64,000 nucleotides of DNA, taken from NCBI GenBank assembly GCA_007922195.1, contig ML681989.1:45127275-45191274 (forward strand), read 5' to 3'. Both the position numbers and the translations under genes were made by a program. The notes under the pieces were generated by a model. The model ran no database searches and was not told where the DNA came from. It saw nothing but the letters and a program-made list of their open reading frames with translations. The stretch comes from Podocnemis expansa (Eukaryota; Chordata; Testudines; Podocnemididae). This document shows, in pieces, positions 1-10,600 of the stretch (its first letter is position 1; the number at the start of each line of letters is the position of its first letter).

Positions 1-942
1 AATCTAATTCATACTGCACACAATAGTTCTTCACAAGCACCACATTTCACACATGCATACATGTTCTGATAGTACAAAAGATGCCCTTAATGCTTAATCT
101 GAGTTACCATTCTGAGAAACAAAAAGATTTGTTAGTGGAAACCCTCATGACCTTTAGTTGTTTGAACAAACATACATCTCTACAATTATGTATTTTCAGG
201 CTTGGCTTATAATTGTTTTTTTTTTAATGATCCGCTCAGTTTTATGCTGAACCCCAAGCTTTGTTAATACTCTCATTAGTGAGTAAGGGAAGCTGAGTGC
301 ACAGTGAATCCAGATTTGGGGTGAAATGATGGGGTTATGTGAATGAAAATATGGAATAGGCAGGAAAAAAAAAGGACTTGAGAGGTTGATTAGGGCTTTG
401 AGATAATAGGGAAGGGGTTTGAAACCTGTCCATTATGCAGGTTTCCATCAGATACCTACTCGGTTTCCTGCTGCTCAGGATCCCACATTCTGGACTGCCT
501 CAGAGCTGGGGACTCCAGAACTCCAAGGTTTCATATCTCTGGATCATCCTTGGAAAGCAGACTCACATTGAGCCATGGCTCCATTCCTTTTCTCTTAGAA
601 AGGGCTGTCAAACTCATTTGCTGCAGCAGCCCAGAGTTGACTTAAATGTACTTTAAGTGGGGCACACATACCATAAATCAAAATATTAGAGCATTCTTGA
701 GCATTGGGAGTGCTGTGCATACAAGACTGTGTTCTGTGATACCACATTCTCTCTCTCTCAGGGACAGGATGTGATCTCATGGTGCACAGACTCACATACC
801 CAGTGGTCTGCAATGTCCTGAGACCCAATACTTGCGGCATTGTGAAGGACTGGGTATGCAAGACCACACTCATTCTCATTCTCATTCTCTCTCCCTCTCC
901 CTCTCCCTCTCTCTCTACCATCAAAGTAATCCCCTGTGTTTC
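1..942. other. Intronic sequence with short low-complexity tracts
   Basis: No gene or recognised transposon. Two stretches, around 715-760 and 840-920, share the motif 'gcatacaagac/gtatgcaagacc' followed by CT-rich sequence, suggesting an old local duplication of about 125 bp. Confidence 0.4.
869..918 (+). repeat. Compound CT-rich microsatellite
   Basis: Three copies of CATTCT run directly into CTCCCT hexamers and then a TC run. Overlapping ORFs on both strands here are translations of this tract and are not genes. Confidence 0.85.
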
Positions 943-955
943 AGGGCTATGCATA

Positions 956-1165
956 AGTAGCAAGAGTCCTGTGGCACTTTACAGACTAACAGATTTCTTC
1001 GAGCATAAGCTTTCATGGACTACAACCCACTTCATCAGATGCATCTGATGAAGTGGGTTGTAGCCCACGAAAGCTTATGCTCAAAGAAATCTGTTAGTCT
1101 GTAAGGTGCCACAGGACTCTTGCTACTTTTGCTAGACACAGAGTAACATGGCTACCCCTCTGGAA
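956..1165. mobile_element. Penelope-like element termini in a head-to-head palindrome
   Basis: Arms of about 85 bp are inverted about a centre at 1041/1042 (CAGATG|CATCTG). Each arm runs from GTAGCAAGAGTCC through GGCAC, CTAACAGATTTC and CATAAGCTTTC to CCCACTTCATCAGATG. Only the right arm continues into the tip sequence ending in GGCTACCCCTCTGGA. The flanks carry a probable 13-bp TSD, agggctatgcata at 943-955 and agggatgtgcata at 1166-1178 (two mismatches). No coding part is present. Confidence 0.85.
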
Positions 1166-1399
1166 AGGGATGTGCATAGTAACCAACAATCCATACAGCC
1201 TCACACACCCAGTATTACCTCATCATAAGAAAAATCTGTTTTCACTACAAATTTTTTAATCCCTGTGTTTTGTTCACAGAACTTGATAATTTCATTGAAA
1301 CCAACATGGTATTAAAAATCAACATTATAAAAGTTACAGAATTGAAGTGGAACACATTAAATGGATTAAAATGGGTGATAAGTTTAAAAAAATGTAATC

Positions 1400-2340
1400 A
1401 TGAGTGTATTTCTATTGGGTTCCTGTAGGGATCAATTCTTGGCCCTATGCTGTTTACAGTTTTACCAATAACGTGGAAGAAAACATATAATCTGTACTGA
1501 GGAAGTTTGAAGATGACAAAAAGATTGTAGGTGTGGTCAGTAGTGAAGGAAACAGCTCTCTGATCATATTGATCTGGAACACTTAGCAAGCAGGGCACAA
1601 GCAAACAATATACATTTCAACATAGCCAAATGTGAAGTTCTGCATCTAGGAATAAAAGAAATATTTACAGGATGGGTAACTCTATCCTAGGAAGCAGCAA
1701 ACTAAAAGACTTTACTGTCCACCAGGACTCTCACCTGACCTTGAGCTCCCAGTGTGACTCTGGCCAAAAAAATTAATACAATTTTTGGATATATAAACAA
1801 GAAAACATGAAGTTGGAGTATTTGGCCCAGGTGTAACTGATGCTAGAATACCACATCCAGTCTGGCGTCCATAATTGAATAAGCATATTTAAGGACCAGG
1901 AGAGGGTTCAGAGAAGATCCAGAAGAGTCATTTTAAAATATTGGAAAATATGCCTTATACTGTGAAGTAGGCAATAAGTTCAAAAAATTTAGCTTATAGA
2001 AGACAAGGTTTAAAAATGATGTAACCACCAACTACAACCTGGCATGCATAACTGTGGTAATAGGGGGCTCTTACAATCTAATAGACAAATGTATAATGAG
2101 ATCTAATGACAGGAAATGGAAGTTAGACATCTTCAACTTCATTGTGGATAATTAACTGTTGAAATGATTTACCAATGGTTGTTATGGATTCTCTACTACT
2201 GAAAATTTTCAGATCAAGCTTGGATATTTCCCCAAAATTTTTTTTCTAGTAAAAACAAGAATTCATTCAGGCAAATGCTATAACCTGTATTATTCAGGTA
2301 GTCAGCCTAGATGATCCCAGTTGTCCCTTCTGGCCTCAGT
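1400..2340 (+). mobile_element. CR1 LINE, 5'-truncated 3' end
   Basis: The sequence starts inside the reverse transcriptase region (GSILGPMLF-like stretch near 1430) and continues to the CR1 3' end near GATGATCCCAGTTGTCCC at 2311. The RT active-site box is degraded: FEDDKK at 1506-1523 where the family has FADDTK. Further downstream the typical 'AAATGTGAAGTTCTGCATCTAG' region and a 'GAGAGGGTTCAGAGAAG' block are recognisable. Several stops and frameshifts make it a dead copy. CR1 is the dominant LINE of turtles, crocodilians and birds. Confidence 0.88.
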
Positions 2341-3690
2341 CCAGGAAAACCTTCTCGGTTGGAATCCTGGTTCTAGTCAAACCAATGAAAATTTTCTGTT
2401 GACTTAAATGGGTTCAAGATTTCACCCTTGAGGACTAGTACTGGGTTCAGTAAAGCATTCAGTACATATGGTGCTCAAGTCTCCCTTTAAGATATGTCTG
2501 AGTGACCTAGTAGACAAATGGAAAGAGACAGATACATCCAAAAAAGACAATAAAGAGACTACTAGGTGGAAAAAGAGAGCTCAAAGAAGTCAGTCCTAAT
2601 TCACCTCAGTCACTGTATGCATTCAGTGTTCACTCCCTACTGCAAAACACATTCATTTATTAAGCTTTCACTGTTAGCTTTCTTGAGAAAAGAATCATCA
2701 CCTTCATTTATGTCACATTTTTTTTAAAAGTATGATACACAGATTTCAAGGGCCATTCCAGGTACTTACTGTAAATACATAGGATTTATGTACATAAATT
2801 ATACATGTCAATCTGAAAAGTACTGAAGAGAAACAATTAAGTACCCATCTGTGGTTTTCAGTTTATAGATAATAGAATAACATCAACCCTAATTTAATCC
2901 AAAGATATGCATCCAGGGATGGTAGGTAATCCTCAACACACTAATTAAGGATGGATAGTATTCCTTCATTATATGAAATAACCTTAAGTTTAATATACAA
3001 GGACACATGCCCCCTTTCCTATTATCTTATGTTTGACTTTCTCTTGTTTTGTTATCTGGTGGGACCAAACTCTAAACCTTTGGATGTTGATGTACAAGAC
3101 TCTACCTCAGGAGCTAAAAAATAATGAGCTATCTTAGCACAAAAGCAGTAGGAGAATCATAAACCTCTCTATGTGCTTATCTACACTGGGGACTGGATTG
3201 TAATTCAATCATAGGCTGACTTATAGAAGGCAAAGGTGAGTGATCACACAGTAAATTCCTTGCTAGGGTCTCCTGTCCCACTGCTCAATTACTTCCTGAA
3301 ATGCATTGCACTGTGGGTAGTAGGCTCAGGGGTTTGTGGGGAGGCAGTTGTCCTCTGCTTACTCCCCCTCTTCTCTTCTTTAAAGAAAAAAAAACAAGGA
3401 AAGGCTTTCCTTTCTGTTTCTCTGCCACAGGCACAAGAGAGAGGCACAGTGCTCTATGCAGAGAGAGGAATTAATTGAAAACTTCCCCAGGGATGCAGGC
3501 AGGGGAGGAGCTAAGTTGCTATGGTGCAGCAGACTAGAAAAACAAGAAAAGCAAGGTTAGCGCTACTCTCTGGCTACACAGACCTAAATTAAAATTCTAG
3601 ATTTCTACCTAAGTGCTATGTCACTTGCAGAGGTGGTGTTATTAGGTCAAATTAGAGGGCCGTTTAATTTGACCTTACTGCTCCGACAGT
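2341..3690. other. Intronic sequence, no recognised feature
   Basis: AT-rich unique-looking sequence to about 3160. From about 3175 a 'ttatctacactgggg' start resembles TIR ends of reptile MITEs, so 3175-3690 may be part of a decayed DNA transposon, but I could not define its end. Confidence 0.35.
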
Positions 3691-3694
3691 GGAG

Positions 3695-4045
3695 ACTGAC
3701 ACTGCAGAAGGTTGAGGTAAGCAGCATTATGTCAAACTTCTTTGTCACCGTAGACTAGACCTAGGTAGTTTAACCACTAAAAAGATGATGTTATGGGCAA
3801 GTCTTTACTGAAAGCTCTATGGTTGCACTGTTGTGGTGTTTTAATGAAGATGCACTACAACAACAGAAGAAAGCTCTCCTGTCAGGGTACTTAATTTACC
3901 TCCCTAAGAGGCTCGGCCACCAATATAGTGATGTGTACATGTCATGTTAAGCTGGTATAATTATGTTGTTTTAGGGGGTGGATTTTGCACATCCTTGAGT
4001 GACACAGTAATACTGACATCGGTCTGCAATGTAGACCTGATCTAA
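3695..4045. mobile_element. Decayed non-autonomous DNA transposon (MITE)
   Basis: The stretch contains the ordered motifs ctctcctgtcag, ttacctccctaagaggc and gggtggattttgcacatcc, ending near gcaatgtagacctg. The same motifs occur in reverse complement at 38592-38790, so both are copies of one family. No ORF. TIRs and TSD are too decayed to set the ends exactly. Confidence 0.6.
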
Positions 4046-4077
4046 ATTATACTGTATTACTGTGAATTACAAAAGAT

Positions 4078-4185
4078 TGTGTAGTGAATAGTGTGATTCT
4101 GTGTACCAGAGACCTGGGTTCTATCCCCAACTCTATTTGAAGTGAACTTGTACAAACTATTTCATATAAAATGGATGAATGATAG
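4078..4185 (+). mobile_element. MIR/CORE-SINE relic
   Basis: A degraded match to the MIR body: 'agacctgggttctatcccca' followed about 50 bp later by a 'aaaatggatgaatgat' stretch, corresponding to the AAAATGGGGATAAT part. Short and old. Confidence 0.5.
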
Positions 4186-4269
4186 TTTTTTTCCCCTCTC
4201 CAAGAAAAATTGATATCAGGGTTAAGCTGCTGTTTCTTTACTCAGTATTTTAAAATAAATCTATTAAAA

Positions 4270-4400
4270 GGCAGTGGCTTTTTGTAAATAAAATGGTGCC
4301 AGTACTCTCCTTTCCCCTGTCAACCCTGCCCACCTCCTCAAATGGGCAGCAGGGCTGGCCAAAAAAAACCAAACAAATAAATAAAAAAAGTGCTGCATAC
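4270..4400. repeat. Short dispersed repeat ending in an A-rich tract
   Basis: 'aaaatggtgccagtactctc', CCT-rich sequence and 'ggctggccaaaaaaaacc' resemble, in the other order, 16180-16250 ('gggcctgcaaaaaaaggtgc', 'tggtactcc'). The shared words suggest two relics of one family. Family not identified. Confidence 0.35.
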
Positions 4401-4940
4401 TATCACAAAAGGCACTGTTAAATAGTAATCAGGTTCCCTTGCTTCCCAGATAACTGAACCACATCATCACAGTTTTGTCCAATCTTAAGACATCTGACCT
4501 GTTTGTCTGTCTCTACCTGTTTTCCCTGAAGCTGAAGAGTCTGACATATTAATATCTTAACTGTATTCTTGAGCTTCATCGGGTTTGAATATTCCTAATT
4601 CTGATATTTTAAAGTGATCAGACTTAAAATATGACAGTCTATCTTACCAATTTTGTTCCATTTACTGTATAAACTGGAATTTGTCTCACTCTGTGATTCA
4701 TTATCATGTTAGATTGTTCAGTAACAAAGCTGCTAAGCAGTTACAAATATAAGAAGCAAGCAATCAATAGTACATTTTTGTTTACCCTTTCAAACAGAAG
4801 CAAAGAATTACTCAGTTTGGACATATGAGCGGAGAGAGGATCTTGGAAAAGTTGAAATGCTTAGACCTATTAAAATCTCATAATTCTTTGTATATCAGGT
4901 TTCACTGTTAATGTGACGAATCAAAAAGGATCACATGGCA

Positions 4941-5375
4941 TTAAATATACGTTACATTTAGAATGGAAGTTGGTAAGATTTGTGATACCGTAGTCCCTGT
5001 GGAAGTTAATTCCACAATTTCAGACCAACCCTGAGGAAAGCTCTGTTGCCTGCACAGATGAATTTCACTCTGGTGGGCAGAAAGTCCCACTGTGCCTTAG
5101 GCTTTGTCTATACTGATAGCGGCGTAACCGCCACCATCAGTGTGATTTGGGTGTGATGGAGCCGTCAGTCAAGACCACGTAATTGTTCTGGACTTTTCAA
5201 TAACAACTCCAGCCCTGGAAGTGGCACTAAGGCAACCAAATGGCATTGCCATTCACCTTAGTGCAATGTTTAGCAGGAGGTAAGTGGGCATTAGTAAGGC
5301 AATGGTATTTTACATACACAAAGTATCTCCCTCCAACTGTTGCTGAAAAGTGTGGCAAGTATAACTAGGGCTCAG
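4941..5375 (+). repeat. Left arm of a large inverted repeat (about 434 bp)
   Basis: This arm is the near-perfect reverse complement of 6323-6755. The outer 155 bp is unclassified. The inner part, about 5096-5375, looks like a MITE beginning gcctttgtctatact-like (taggctttgtctatactg) and ending agtataactagggctcag. Arm identity breaks down exactly at the inner CTCAG. Differences between the arms are few, including a 2-bp indel near 4949, so the duplication is recent or gene-converted. Confidence 0.93.
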
Positions 5376-5427
5376 AATAAACAACAAGATTTACAATATA
5401 ATCTATTATCTTGTTGTTTATTCTGAG
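5371..5427. repeat. Perfect 20-bp hairpin at the inner edge of the left arm
   Basis: CTCAGAATAAACAACAAGAT at 5371-5390 is exactly inverted at 5408-5427 with a 17-bp AT-rich loop. Its first five bases are the last five of the 434-bp arm, so it sits precisely on the junction. Confidence 0.93.
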
Positions 5428-6322
5428 AAACAATTTCTATCTTCATAGTAGTTTAAGAATGATGCATTTTTCAAACATCTCATTATTAAACTTTTTTCAA
5501 ATTGCTACTTGCATACATAAATATATAGTTTGAAGTCTCCAAATTGACATACTTTTTATAAGAACATTATACAGAATGTGAATATATTCACAATCTCTTT
5601 CCCTGTGCTTCTCTACATCAAGAAAACATGCCTTACACTGAGCAGTCAGGACATTGGGGACTTAATTCTCTATTGCCTTACTCACCATTCCTAATTTACT
5701 GAATCCTATTCAGAATTTTTTTTCAGGTCATTTGTTGTTACTGTTATTAAGACATTAAAATGCCTTAAGGTTATGGAATATAATAAACTTAAGGTTACCA
5801 GTATAGTTTGCCAAACCTTGCCAGTTATGATATACTAGTGGTGAGTAATGCAGAACTAGGTGCAATGGAGCATAATTAAACAACTCACATAATTATGAAA
5901 TACCAGTTATGGCCTGACATGTAAAGACAATGACATTTTACTACAAATTAAGGTTAAAAATTATTTTTGTATTTCACCACTGCCATTAGAAGTGGCTCTA
6001 TTATCTTACCATTGTAGAACAGATAGACATTCATATTTTTTACTCCAAATTATATTACTTTTAGAAATTAATATAAAATTATATGACTCTAGTAATCTTA
6101 ACTTATTGTTTCTTATCATAAGAAGAAATCAGTAACTATTTTATTGTAAATCATGACTCCTTTTCCTTACCCTCCTTGAGGAAGAGTTTCTGTCCTTACC
6201 AATACTGAGTTACGTTCAAGGCATTGGTCCTTCTCTTCATGGCACTTAGCTGCCCAGGCCTAGCATATGTACCAAGTCAAGAAAAAGGATCAAGATGAAG
6301 ACCTCAGTCAAAAACTCTGATC
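5428..6322. other. Spacer of the large inverted repeat
   Basis: About 0.9 kb of AT-rich sequence between the arms. It has no ORF, no transposase motif and no recognised repeat. Confidence 0.6.
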
Positions 6323-6755
6323 CTGAGCCCTAGTTATACTTGCCACACTTTTCAGCAACAGTTGGAGGGAGATACTTTGTGTATGTAAAATACCATTGCC
6401 TTACTAATGCCCACTTACCTCCTGCTAAACATTGCACTAAGGTGAATGGCAATGCCATTTGGTTGCCTTAGTGCCACTTCCAGGGCTGGAGTTGTTATTG
6501 AAAAGTCCAGAACAATTACGTGGTCTTGACTGACGGCTCCATCACACCCAAATCACACTGATGGTGGCGGTTACGCCGCTATCAGTATAGACAAAGCCTA
6601 AGGCACAGTGGGACTTTCTGCCCACCAGAGTGAAATTCATTGGTGCAGACAACAGAGCTTTCCTCAGGGTTGGTCTGAAATTGTGGAATTAACTTCCACA
6701 GGGACTACGGTATCACAAATCTTACCAACTTCCATTCTAAATGTAACATATTTAA
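6323..6755 (-). repeat. Right arm of the large inverted repeat
   Basis: Reverse complement of 4941-5375, including the MITE-like part that starts ctgagccctagttatactt and ends ctatcagtatagacaaagcc. The outer limit is at about 6755, where the two arms share only 'ttaaatat' before diverging. A short ORF crossing the arm (6608-6847) is a chance reading. Confidence 0.93.
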
Positions 6756-7266
6756 GAAAGAAAATCAAAACCCTATCAAAACAGAAGATTACACAGATCA
6801 TCATTCTTCATATGAATGTGCACAAGCACACACACACACAGCTGTAACTTGTTCCCGTGTATTCAGCATAAAAATACATACTCAGTCATTGCATGCTGCT
6901 TCCCATTACTTGCATCATAGTAACATACTGCACAATTATGCAGTTACACAGTACTTTGGGACATATAGAGCACTTAGCAGAGCATCCATTTTCAGCTCTG
7001 CCATTTGGTAACAGGTAATATAAATTTCTTCTTTCCTGTCTGAAGTCTATTAACATATTCTTAAGTAATACCATTTCCCCCTGACATTTTAAGAACTATT
7101 TCATTGCCTGTTACAGCAGAGGATTTTTTTTCATACTTCACATTTCTCCCAAAAGAGACCAAAATCCTTATTTTTCTTCCTTCTGAGAAAATTTCATTAT
7201 GCACAACTGAACTTCAGGGACCCTTTCACTGTCTGACAATTTTACAAATTTCATCACTAGCAACTC
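6756..7266. other. Intronic sequence, no recognised feature
   Basis: AT-rich. It contains only a short CA tract at about 6827-6841. No splice-flanked exon is seen. Confidence 0.45.
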
Positions 7267-7675
7267 TAGGGCTGTGTTCACACACAGCGGGTTATTTCAA
7301 TATGGTTGTTTCAAAACAACGTGTATCGAAATAACGCCTTATTTCAAAATAACTTAATTAGAATTAACAGTTTGTTAATTCGAATTAAGGAAAAAAGCTC
7401 AAAGCAAAACAGCAGGTTCAGGCAACAGTTATTTCAAAACAAGTCACCGTTGTTTCGAAACAACATGTTCGCACTGCGTTGTTTCGAAACAATCATTTCG
7501 AAACAACATTGTTTCATCCCCGCATGGGGTTTAACTTGTTTAGAAACAACGGCGTTGTTTCTAATCAACAGGACCCGTTGTTTCGAAACAACCGTGCGTC
7601 GTGTGAACAGCCTAAATCTTATTTCGAAACAACCTCTGTTGTTTCGAAATAAGAGGGCTGTGTGAACACAGCCTA
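7267..7675. mobile_element. MITE built from GTTTCGAAAC-type palindromes
   Basis: The ends are inverted: TAGGGCTGTGTTCACACA at the left and TGTGTGAACACAGCCTA at the right. The flanks read CTA|GG on the left and CC|TAG on the right, compatible with a TA duplication. The interior is filled with about eight copies of GTTGTTTCGAAACAAC or half-sites of it. The 119-residue ORF over it is repeat translation. This resembles a class of reptile MITEs with internal palindromic words; the superfamily is not settled from sequence alone. Confidence 0.8.
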
Positions 7676-10600
7676 GGATGTCAAATGTTGTAACAAACTT
7701 ATTTCTTTAACAATAATACTGAAGAAATAAGCAGTCAACTTTCAGCATGGCATCTGGGGATTTCATTAGTGAACTCTCCTTATTAACAAACTAAAGTCAT
7801 GTACTGTACTTAATTTTTTATGTGAAACATTAGCTATTCAGCATTTTAAGTGTACACCTACAGATAAATGTGCTAAATTGGGTTTCCACTGGATTCTACT
7901 CTACACATTTTTGCATCAGTTATAGTGTTATATTGTTTCTTTGCGTTTTCGTTGACCTTTCTCCCCATGTTCTTCTATCTGATGAAAAATGAGGATTTCA
8001 TCAAACTTTGACAGTGTCAATAGAAACTTGTTAGAATATTAAAACAATCGGCCACAATTAACCAAAATGACACTCCAGACTGGAGAAGTAGGGGTGATTA
8101 TTTATTATCCACTGAAGCAGGAGACTAGTGAATTACACTTTTGTTAACATTAGAAACTGGAATTTGGGAAACAGATGTTGGATGAAACACATACTTTTTT
8201 TTTTTAATGTTGTTTTGTTCGGATGGAATCAGTAATAGGAATCTCAATTTGTAATTGTTTTTTTTTTCTCCTCATTGATTCTCTGATTCTGGTTATGATG
8301 TGGGCCAAAATCAACTGTTTTAATGGTTGTTAAAACATCAGTATGTTCCAACTTAAACTTTACAAAGCAAATTATGATTATACTTTCAGCACTGCTGTTC
8401 CAGATCTTCTTTTATTTTTCTCCTGCTTCAGTTTCTTCAAAGCAAAATTTAAAATTCAAATTTATGTGATTACAGTGAAGCAGGGAGAAGGTCTAGAAAA
8501 GACAAGCTCAAGGACTTTGGACATTTGGATAGCCCCCTGTGTTCCTGATTATGACAATCCCATAGTGCCACACCAAGAAACACATTCTATGAGTTAGAGG
8601 CAAATTCAGTATTTGTAGCATATTCAGAATCCTGGCTATAATTAATAGAAGTACTAACTAACTTAACATTATGGATATAGCATCTAGTGTACACCCTGAT
8701 GAGCCACTGCCAACAACTAACAGCTCAACAATATATAATTATGGACATTACATCCAGTGCAGTCTCAGAAGAGTTTGTTTTTATTCATTCTGCATTAAAA
8801 GTAAATTTATCACATTAAAATTAGACTTAAAGACAGAATTTTGGATGACCTATGTGAAACCAACACAAACTGGCTTGCAGATTTATTTTTCTCCTGTATA
8901 AATGCACCAGAATGATTGTGGGAGGAGATGGTGGGGTATCCTGTCTTATAAAATGTTTTTTTTACTAAAAGGGTAAACCATGAGGGCATATCCACATGTG
9001 AATACACAGAGATGATGAATATTAAGGATATATCTCCACTGAAGTAAAATGCCCACTGTTGGGCTGTGTCAAACAGCTTAGTCTCAAAGGGCTCAGACTA
9101 CAAGGTTATAAGCTTTCAGTGTAGATGTTCAGGTTCAGGCTAGAGCCCAAGCCCTGGGGCCCTACAAGAAGGAGGATCCCAGAGTTTATTATCCAGCTCA
9201 AGTGTCTATATTGAACCATCCACCCACAAATACATACACTTCCCTTTCACACAGTCAGTGTAAGGGACAGGGGCAATGACAGTTCTTGTGCTAAAGAAAA
9301 GTCAGAAACTGCTGCTCCCCGGCACAAGAGAGCTAATTTCCTCACAGGTGATGGGGACACAGATTGATCCAGAGAACTGCTCTGGTTCACTGGGTCAGCA
9401 GTCAGCACCATTCAACATCTGATCTGGTTTAACATGCTACCCAACCCAAAGCTGGACACGATCCCTCACTAAACTCCTCCTGAAGCTCAAACTGCTCCAT
9501 AACACACTCTGCTCAGGGCTGCACCAGTAGTAAGTATAACTGACCACGCTATGGGAACAATATCAGTGATCTAACATTATATTAGACAGTTTATTCACAT
9601 TTTCCTTTATTTAACAGCTTTGCATAAGCTACCAGCCCAGTCTTATCAGCTGCTGATTAGTATGTTTCACTGTCTCCACTTTGGGCATTGCTTTTATGTT
9701 TTGTCTATTCTAAATAGATGGCTTAGCTGCTTTTCGCATGGGCCACATGGCTATTCAGGAGTAGGAATTATTCACATCCAAACTTCTCCAGCACTGAGAG
9801 ATCTGGATGCTATTATTAACAATGACCATATGTAAATCTGCTACATGCAGACTACCACATATGCCAAACGTGGCTAGGCATTAAATTATTGGAACTATTA
9901 TTAGTATTGCTGTTAATGATTGCAGTGTTTGTGCACATATCTTTAATGAGGCAGCAGCCTTTGGCATTAGATATGAATAGATATGAATTTAAGGGAGTCA
10001 TAGGAATTCCTAGAGCACAATACACATACTTGTAGCATGAATTAAGGATTTTGTTAAAAGTGAAATTTACAGTTATAAAAGATACTTATATTTTATAGAC
10101 AAGGCCAGCAACAGGAGCAAAACCAAACTCATGAACATACTGTAAATTTTGTCTACCCAACTGCAAACCAAAATTAATACTTTTCAAATATCAGATCAGA
10201 GCATACATATTAAACAATTGCACACTTTTGTTATTAAAAAACAATGTGACAATTATTGTTAGGAACTTAGAAAGCCTATTTTGATTGGTTATGGTTCTCT
10301 TGTTCTTATGTATTATGTGAGTTGTCAAAAAATAAAAAATATATTTTCAGTGGCGCATAACACTGACCACATCATTTTAGGACTATTCTTTTTTACTCCT
10401 AGATTACTCCTCCTTTCTTATCTTTTCCCTTAAAAAAATTATAAAACTAAGAGAATACAGCAAAGCCAAATAATAAATTAATCCCATTAAACCAATCATC
10501 AATCCCAAACTCAATAATTTCATGATCTCAGAGCTTTTCTCAAAATGAAGCAAATATTAGGAATTTCGTAAAGGATACTGTTTAGTATAATTATTTCTGT

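Noticed and set aside
7306..7665. 119-residue ORF rich in NN, RNN and SKQ
   Set aside because: Translation of TTTCGAAAC palindromes in a MITE.
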